Assembly (NCBI RefSeq): GCF_014334735.1
Contig: NZ_CP060587.1
Coordinates: 1-64,000 of the forward strand
Direction: 5' to 3'
From: Aeromicrobium senzhongii
Lineage (GTDB): Bacteria; Actinomycetota; Actinomycetes; Propionibacteriales; Nocardioidaceae
Length of the DNA stretch: 64,000 nucleotides
Below, one piece after another: positions 62,364 to 64,000 of the stretch. Positions within the stretch are counted from its first letter, which is position 1. The number at the start of each line of letters is the position of its first letter. The position numbers and the translations under genes are program-made. Below the pieces are notes generated by a model. The model worked only from the letters and a program-made list of their open reading frames with translations, was not told the DNA's origin and did not search any database.

Positions 62364-63170
62364 ATGCGGGGGCGCATCGCACTGGCCGGGGTGATGCTGC
62401 TGGCTGCCGGTTGCTCGACGGAGCCCGAGCGCACCGACCCGCCTGACGGGCTGACGGCCGAGGTCATGCAGTACCGCGGCAAGCGGTTGACGCGCGAGAT
62501 CGCCGTGGCCGTCTCGAACGACACCGACCGACGGCTCGAGCTGACGTCGATGCGGCTCACCTCCAACCGGTGGTCCGAGCCCGTCCGGTGGAGCGGCAGC
62601 GACGAGGTCGGGGCGGGGTCGGGCACCGGACTCGACGTGGACCCGCCGACCGGCACGTGTCCCGAGGGGGAGGGACTGACGGCCTCGGCCGACCTCACGT
62701 ACCGGTTCGGGGACGAGGAACGGCGATCGGTGCTGCCGGTCGAGGACCCCTACGGCGTGCTGCGTGACCTCGTCGACGGCGACTGCGGTGAGCAGGCGTT
62801 CGACGAGGCGGTCACGATGACCGTCGGCGCACCGCAGGTCCGGGGCGGCACGTGGTCGAGCCGGATCACCCTCACTCCTCGGCGCCCGAACGACACCGTG
62901 CTGCTGGGCTTCGCACCCACGCTGCGGTTCGCCTTCGGCCCTCGGACGCCGGCGGAGGTGGAGCTCCCCCTCGATCGCCCGCAGCGGCTCACGCTCGACG
63001 TCGTGATGGGCCGGTGCGATCCCCACATCGTGGCGGAGGACAAGGTCGGATCCCGTTTCGGCGCCTGGGTGCGGACGCCGGGGCTCGAGTACGGCTACTT
63101 CACGCTTCCGCTCGACGACGAGATCCACCAGTCGCTCGAGCAGTTCTACGCGCAGCGGTGTCGCCCGTGA
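62364..63170 (+). CDS. Putative lipoprotein, unknown function
   Basis: A 268-aa secreted protein. Signal peptide with lipobox LAAGCS (Cys at residue 17), then a mainly beta-strand domain with several Cys (TGTCPEGEG, VDGDCGEQ, MGRCDPH) that may form disulfides. I recognise no family. TACACT six bases before the ATG suggests leaderless translation. No Shine-Dalgarno is seen. Neighbours (MFS exporter, Nudix hydrolase) give no functional hint. Confidence 0.8.
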   Translation: MRGRIALAGVMLLAAGCSTEPERTDPPDGLTAEVMQYRGKRLTREIAVAVSNDTDRRLELTSMRLTSNRWSEPVRWSGSDEVGAGSGTGLDVDPPTGTCPEGEGLTASADLTYRFGDEERRSVLPVEDPYGVLRDLVDGDCGEQAFDEAVTMTVGAPQVRGGTWSSRITLTPRRPNDTVLLGFAPTLRFAFGPRTPAEVELPLDRPQRLTLDVVMGRCDPHIVAEDKVGSRFGAWVRTPGLEYGYFTLPLDDEIHQSLEQFYAQRCRP

Positions 63171-63195
63171 GCGTCGGCGCTGGAACACTGGGCGC

Positions 63196-63681
63196 GTGAC
63201 CGAGCACTACCCCAGCGACGACCACGCCGGAGAGCGCAGCCTGCTCGTCGCGGCCGCCTACGTGATCCTGCGGCGCGGCGACGAGGTCCTCCTGCAGTTG
63301 CGGGAGGGCACGGGCTACCGCGACGGCCACTGGGCGCTCCTGGCCGGCCACGTCGATCCGGGCGAGTCGGTCCACGAGGCGGCCGTGCGCGAGGCGTACG
63401 AGGAGGCCGGTGTCACGATCGATCCCGCCGATCTGCACCCGCTGACCGCCCTCCACCGGTTCGAGCGCGGCGGGCCCCAGGTGGAGCAGCGGCTGGACGC
63501 GATCTTCGAGGTCACCCGCTGGAGCGGCGAGGCAGGGCTGCAGGAGGCGGACAAGGCCGCCGAGATGGGCTGGTTCCCGCTCGACGACCTGCCCGAGCCG
63601 ACCGTCCCCCACGAGCGCGACGTGCTCGATCTGCTCGCGGCCGGCCGGCCCGTCCCCCCGGTGATCTCGCTGCCGCTGTGA
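63196..63681 (+). CDS. Nudix hydrolase
   Basis: A 161-aa Nudix-fold enzyme with a complete Nudix box at residues 51-73: GHVDPGESVHEAAVREAYEE then AGV, matching GX5EX7REUXEEXGU. A core like VAAAYVILRRGDEVLLQLRE precedes it. Such enzymes hydrolyse nucleoside diphosphates linked to other groups; sanitising oxidised nucleotides is one option. Substrate unknown. It starts 25 bases after the lipoprotein stop. Confidence 0.93.
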   Translation: MTEHYPSDDHAGERSLLVAAAYVILRRGDEVLLQLREGTGYRDGHWALLAGHVDPGESVHEAAVREAYEEAGVTIDPADLHPLTALHRFERGGPQVEQRLDAIFEVTRWSGEAGLQEADKAAEMGWFPLDDLPEPTVPHERDVLDLLAAGRPVPPVISLPL

Positions 63682-63765
63682 CCCCGCCGCCGCTGGCGCG
63701 ATCATGACGAAGGTTGGCGGGCCGGGCCCGGGCCGGACCCGGTCGTGGCGTGCGAGCATGGATCG

Positions 63766-64000
63766 GTGACCCGCCGCGACAGCCTGCTCGCCGTCCTCGT
63801 CGCGGTGATCTGGGGCTGCAACTTCGTCGCCATCCACGTCGGTCTGGCCGACGTCCCGCCGTTCCTGTTCCTCGCCATCCGGTTCACGCTCGTGGCGCTC
63901 CCGCTGGTCTTCTTCGTGCCACGGCCGCAGGCGCCGTTCGGCGTCGTCTTCAGCATCGGCCTGTTCATGAGCTTCGGTCAGTTCGGGTTGCTGTACCTGG
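63766..64000 (+). CDS. EamA/DMT-superfamily transporter (partial, runs off the window)
   Basis: The first 78 residues of a membrane transporter: MTRRDSLLAVLVAVIWGCNF, AIHVGLADVPPFLFLAIRFT and PFGVVFSIGLFMSFGQFGLL. The WGxNF motif in helix 1 and the PxxxxxxRF pattern in helix 2 are typical of EamA domains in the drug/metabolite transporter superfamily. The gene continues past the right edge. Start GTG 63766 was chosen because the ATG at 63758 is closed by a stop within three codons. Confidence 0.85.
   Translation, partial: MTRRDSLLAVLVAVIWGCNFVAIHVGLADVPPFLFLAIRFTLVALPLVFFVPRPQAPFGVVFSIGLFMSFGQFGLLYL

Overview
The window is high-GC actinobacterial DNA starting just upstream of dnaA. It has the classic origin layout dnaA-(oriC)-dnaN-gnd-recF-dciA-gyrB-gyrA-DUF3566-tRNA-Ile-tRNA-Ala, and later the cell-wall locus crgA / PASTA kinase-pbpA-rodA-pstP-fhaB-fhaA followed by tRNA-Leu. 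GTG starts, ATGA/GTGA overlaps, a WhiB protein, CrgA, DLW-39 and DUF3566 proteins all point to Actinomycetia. A Nocardioidaceae-like organism such as Aeromicrobium fits best, but that is inference. I see no insertion sequence, prophage or CRISPR array.

Layout. 1-5.7 kb: replication initiation, with a spacer of DnaA boxes between dnaA and dnaN. 5.8-15.5 kb: a PAP2 phosphatase, then a sugar-uptake and catabolism island. It holds an XylFGH-type ABC importer reading left, a divergent DeoR regulator, a 2-hydroxyacid dehydrogenase, two different FGGY kinases and a histidine phosphatase; operator palindromes and a perfect CRP-type box lie in its control regions. 15.7-22.4 kb: gyrase genes, two tRNAs and small membrane proteins. 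22.4-30.3 kb: a DnaA-box cluster, then a complete C50 carotenoid operon (idi-crtE-crtB-crtI-crtYe-crtYf-crtEb) with a divergent MarR regulator and a convergent glycosyltransferase. 30.3-35.8 kb: a flavin oxidoreductase, a YtxH-like protein, an MpaB-like oxygenase, a universal stress protein and a DosS/DosR-like two-component pair. 35.9-41.3 kb: a peptide ABC importer whose second permease and both ATPases are fused in one polypeptide. 41.5-47 kb: glyA, SURF1, DUF3817, an XRE repressor with its membrane partner, enoyl-CoA hydratase, cyclophilin and rhomboid. 47-55.3 kb: the cell-division and peptidoglycan signalling locus. 55.5-64 kb: a VanX-like dipeptidase, DUF4235, a WhiB3-type protein, a CarH-like B12 regulator, crotonase, methyltransferase, YigZ protein, a TetR/MFS efflux module, a lipoprotein, a Nudix hydrolase and the start of an EamA transporter.

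How the parts work together. The carotenoid operon makes isopentenyl precursors, GGPP, phytoene, lycopene and then an elongated, cyclised C50 pigment that the neighbouring glycosyltransferase may decorate. A CarH-like light/B12 regulator lies about 27 kb away. The kinase-phosphatase-FHA-PBP2-RodA set couples muropeptide sensing to wall elongation.

Points of caution and interest. Three genes (sugar permease, PASTA kinase, pbpA) each carry a single-base frameshift near or inside a GC-rich run. These may be sequencing errors, or a variable tract in the kinase. At least fourteen genes have a TANNNT -10 hexamer 6-7 bases before the start codon, so leaderless mRNAs look common. Several long palindromes, one with symmetric DnaA boxes, lie between genes.
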